Positions 62,275-64,000 of a stretch of 64,000 nucleotides of DNA are shown here, piece by piece. The notes under the pieces are model-generated. The model was not told where the DNA came from. It saw nothing but the letters and a program-made list of their open reading frames with translations, and did not search any database. The stretch comes from UBA6244 sp963676875. GTDB taxonomy: Bacteria > Bacteroidota > Bacteroidia > Bacteroidales > F082. The DNA is taken from contig OY781436.1 of NCBI GenBank assembly GCA_963676875.1, positions 3,782,001 through 3,846,000 of the forward strand, written 5' to 3'. A program made the translations under genes and the position numbers. Positions within the stretch are counted from its first letter, which is position 1. Every line of letters starts with the position of its first letter.

Positions 62275-64000
62275 TTATTTCTTGATACACATGGTTTTAA
62301 AGTATTTCTTCCCATCGCGTTCGTCGCGGACAACCCCGTGAATGTCGCTTTCATAACCGGGAAAAGTGTTCTCGAAATCCTGACGTTTTTCCAGATAATC
62401 ATAGATTGGCTGGGCTTTTTTGTTCAGTATTTCACCACCCATGATGATGGGGATGCCCGGAGGGTAAGGTACAATCATCACCGCAGGCACGCGATCCATC
62501 ATGTCTTTCAGTTCCACATATTCCACTTCTCTTCCCACCACTTTGTGGTAGGCATCGGCTGGGCGCATCACCTGATCGGGAATCACCTGAAAAGCGTTTT
62601 GCATGCTGTCGAGCAATTGGTGTTTTTTGTAGTAGCTGTGGATGTCGTTGCAATGGGTTTTTAAGCCGACCCCTTTGTATGCTTCGGGATGGGATTTCAC
62701 CAGATTGGGGAATACCTCGCATAGGGGGGCATTGCGGTCGTACAATTCCTTAAATTTAAAGAGTTCGGACAACAGGGTGCCTTGTTTTCCTTTGGTGGTG
62801 CCCAGCGAATTGAGGAGTAAAAATGAGTAATAATCTGTTTTTTCGCAAACAATCCCTCTGTCTATCAGAAAGTTGGTAACGATGCCTGCCGGAATTCCCC
62901 AGTCAGCCATGGTGCCATCGTCGTCGATGCCGGGGGTGGTAAAGGTGAGTTTAATGGGATCGAGCATGGCGTAGTCGTCTTCCATGTCTTCAAATCCATG
63001 CCAGGGATTTTCCCTGGACATCACCCAGGCACTTTGATGTCCCGCCAGCACTTCAGCTTCCACATGTTCAAAACGATGTTCCTTTCCGTCGATCATTACT
63101 TTTGAAGGTTGCCACATGCCAAAAAACCAATCCTTCGGATCGTTTTCCTTCAGCTCATTAAGTATGGTAATCATTTTTTTACGCAACTGAATGGCTTCGA
63201 TAATCATGTCGTTGAACATCACTTCTCCGTTGTCGTACATCATTTTGGTGGCCACGTCCAACGAAGCAATCATGCTGTACTGGGGCGAGGTGGAACCATG
63301 CATCATGTACGATTCGTTGAATTCGTCGGGGTTTATTTTTACCGAGCTGCCATTTTTAATGTGCAACATGGAGGCTTGCGAGAAAGCGGTGAGCAGTTTG
63401 TGGGTGGAGTGCGAACAGAAGATGGGTGGGTGATTGCTGTTCATGTCGTCGCTCATGCCAAAATGGTTTTTGTACATGGGATGAAATCTCGCATAGGCAT
63501 ACCAGGCTTCGTCAAAATGCAGATTGGCCACGCTGCGCATCAGTTGTTTCTTGATATTCACCACGTTATAACAAACTCCATCGTAGGTAGAGTTGGTGAG
63601 GGCCGACATTTTGGGTAGGTTTTTCTTGAGTTCGTCCGGAATCAGTTGATTGGTTTTTATTTTGGCAGCGATGGTTTCGGGCGAAAATTCGCTCAGGCGA
63701 ACGGGTCCGATAATCCCCCTTTTGTTGCGTCGGGGAATCATGTAAATGGGGAAGGCGTTGGTAATAACCATGGCATAATTGAGCGATTTATGGCAATTCC
63801 GGTCAACAAAAGCAATGTCGTCGGGTAACACCTGACTCCGCCAGATCACCTGATTTACGTTGGAGGTTCCATTAAGGATGTAGTAGGTGTAGTCGGCACC
63901 GAAAACATGGGCCGAAAATTTTTCGGCATCTCCCACCACGCCTTCGTGATCGAGCAACGAACCCAGTTCGGGCACGGAAATGGAAAGGTCGGAGCGGAGG
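62275..64000 (-). CDS. Orn/Lys/Arg decarboxylase, 5' end outside window
   Basis: At least 575 residues of a fold-type I PLP decarboxylase are present; the frame is still open at the window edge (LRSDLSISVPELGSLLDHEG), so the N-terminal wing domain and start are missing. The PLP lysine is in CSHSTHKLLTAFSQ, with the aspartate in LHFDEAWYAYARFHPM. C-terminal regions GRPAD-like and PYPPGIPIIMGGE are typical. The enzyme removes CO2 from a basic amino acid and consumes a proton; product is a diamine or agmatine. Next to an antiporter it fits an acid-resistance or polyamine-export unit. Whether it uses lysine, arginine or ornithine cannot be told. Confidence 0.93.
   Translation of the reverse strand, partial: LRSDLSISVPELGSLLDHEGVVGDAEKFSAHVFGADYTYYILNGTSNVNQVIWRSQVLPDDIAFVDRNCHKSLNYAMVITNAFPIYMIPRRNKRGIIGPVRLSEFSPETIAAKIKTNQLIPDELKKNLPKMSALTNSTYDGVCYNVVNIKKQLMRSVANLHFDEAWYAYARFHPMYKNHFGMSDDMNSNHPPIFCSHSTHKLLTAFSQASMLHIKNGSSVKINPDEFNESYMMHGSTSPQYSMIASLDVATKMMYDNGEVMFNDMIIEAIQLRKKMITILNELKENDPKDWFFGMWQPSKVMIDGKEHRFEHVEAEVLAGHQSAWVMSRENPWHGFEDMEDDYAMLDPIKLTFTTPGIDDDGTMADWGIPAGIVTNFLIDRGIVCEKTDYYSFLLLNSLGTTKGKQGTLLSELFKFKELYDRNAPLCEVFPNLVKSHPEAYKGVGLKTHCNDIHSYYKKHQLLDSMQNAFQVIPDQVMRPADAYHKVVGREVEYVELKDMMDRVPAVMIVPYPPGIPIIMGGEILNKKAQPIYDYLEKRQDFENTFPGYESDIHGVVRDERDGKKYFKTMCIKK

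Overview
The window is a stretch of chromosome from a member of the Bacteroidota. The evidence is a type IX secretion sorting domain, several FISUMP (Fibrobacter succinogenes major paralogous) proteins, DUF4476 and DUF3089 proteins, a Bacteroidota-type membrane pyrophosphatase, almost no Shine-Dalgarno sequences, and several copies of the Bacteroidota sigma-factor promoter (TTG, 18-19 bases, TAnnTTTG). These promoters lie upstream of both tRNA genes, lepB and a DUF4476 gene. Genus cannot be fixed from the sequence; an environmental Bacteroidales or Marinilabiliales lineage is a guess. Most of the window is housekeeping chromosome with tight genes. A few loose intergenic regions hold repeats, relic genes and one small transposase.

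Layout, 0-31 kb: phosphate transporter, prolyl oligopeptidase, gcvT, a pair of PAS-rich histidine kinases, pgi, soluble pyrophosphatase, two tandem FISUMP genes, a DUF4476 protein, tRNA-Pro, a response regulator with a TPR histidine kinase, a methyltransferase, sucC and lepB. Then comes a likely operon of TPR protein, aldehyde dehydrogenase, DUF368 lipid-carrier flippase and aroE.

Layout, 30-43 kb: gcvP, the sodium/proton pyrophosphatase, a DUF151 nuclease, a nucleoside transporter, thyA-folA, a TlpA-type thioredoxin and tRNA-Met. These are followed by a REP-associated transposase with symmetrical hairpin flanks, a T9SS-secreted protein and a zinc-ribbon protein.

Layout, 43-64 kb: a truncated FISUMP gene, an M13 peptidase, and a gene-poor region with relics and hairpins. 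Next is a three-gene operon of LytS-type kinase, LytTR regulator and a lipoprotein made of five repeats resembling starch/glycogen-binding domains. Then trehalose-phosphate synthase/phosphatase, an ATP-grasp ligase, a DUF3089 lipoprotein, APS reductase, a 47-bp minisatellite in front of a GxxExxY protein, a MATE exporter, and a basic amino acid decarboxylase/antiporter cluster that runs off the right edge.

The features most worth a second look are: (1) the two-component operon that ends in the five-repeat lipoprotein; (2) REP-like hairpins spaced about 50 bp apart at three loci, one bracketing the RAYT transposase with two hairpins per side; (3) a decayed copy of the 3' end of the soluble pyrophosphatase gene on the far side of the FISUMP pair, so the pair sits between direct repeats; (4) heptameric satellites in opposite orientation on either side of the two-component operon; and (5) a potassium-dependence signature in the membrane pyrophosphatase that matches neither textbook class. 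No complete defence system, CRISPR array or prophage was found.
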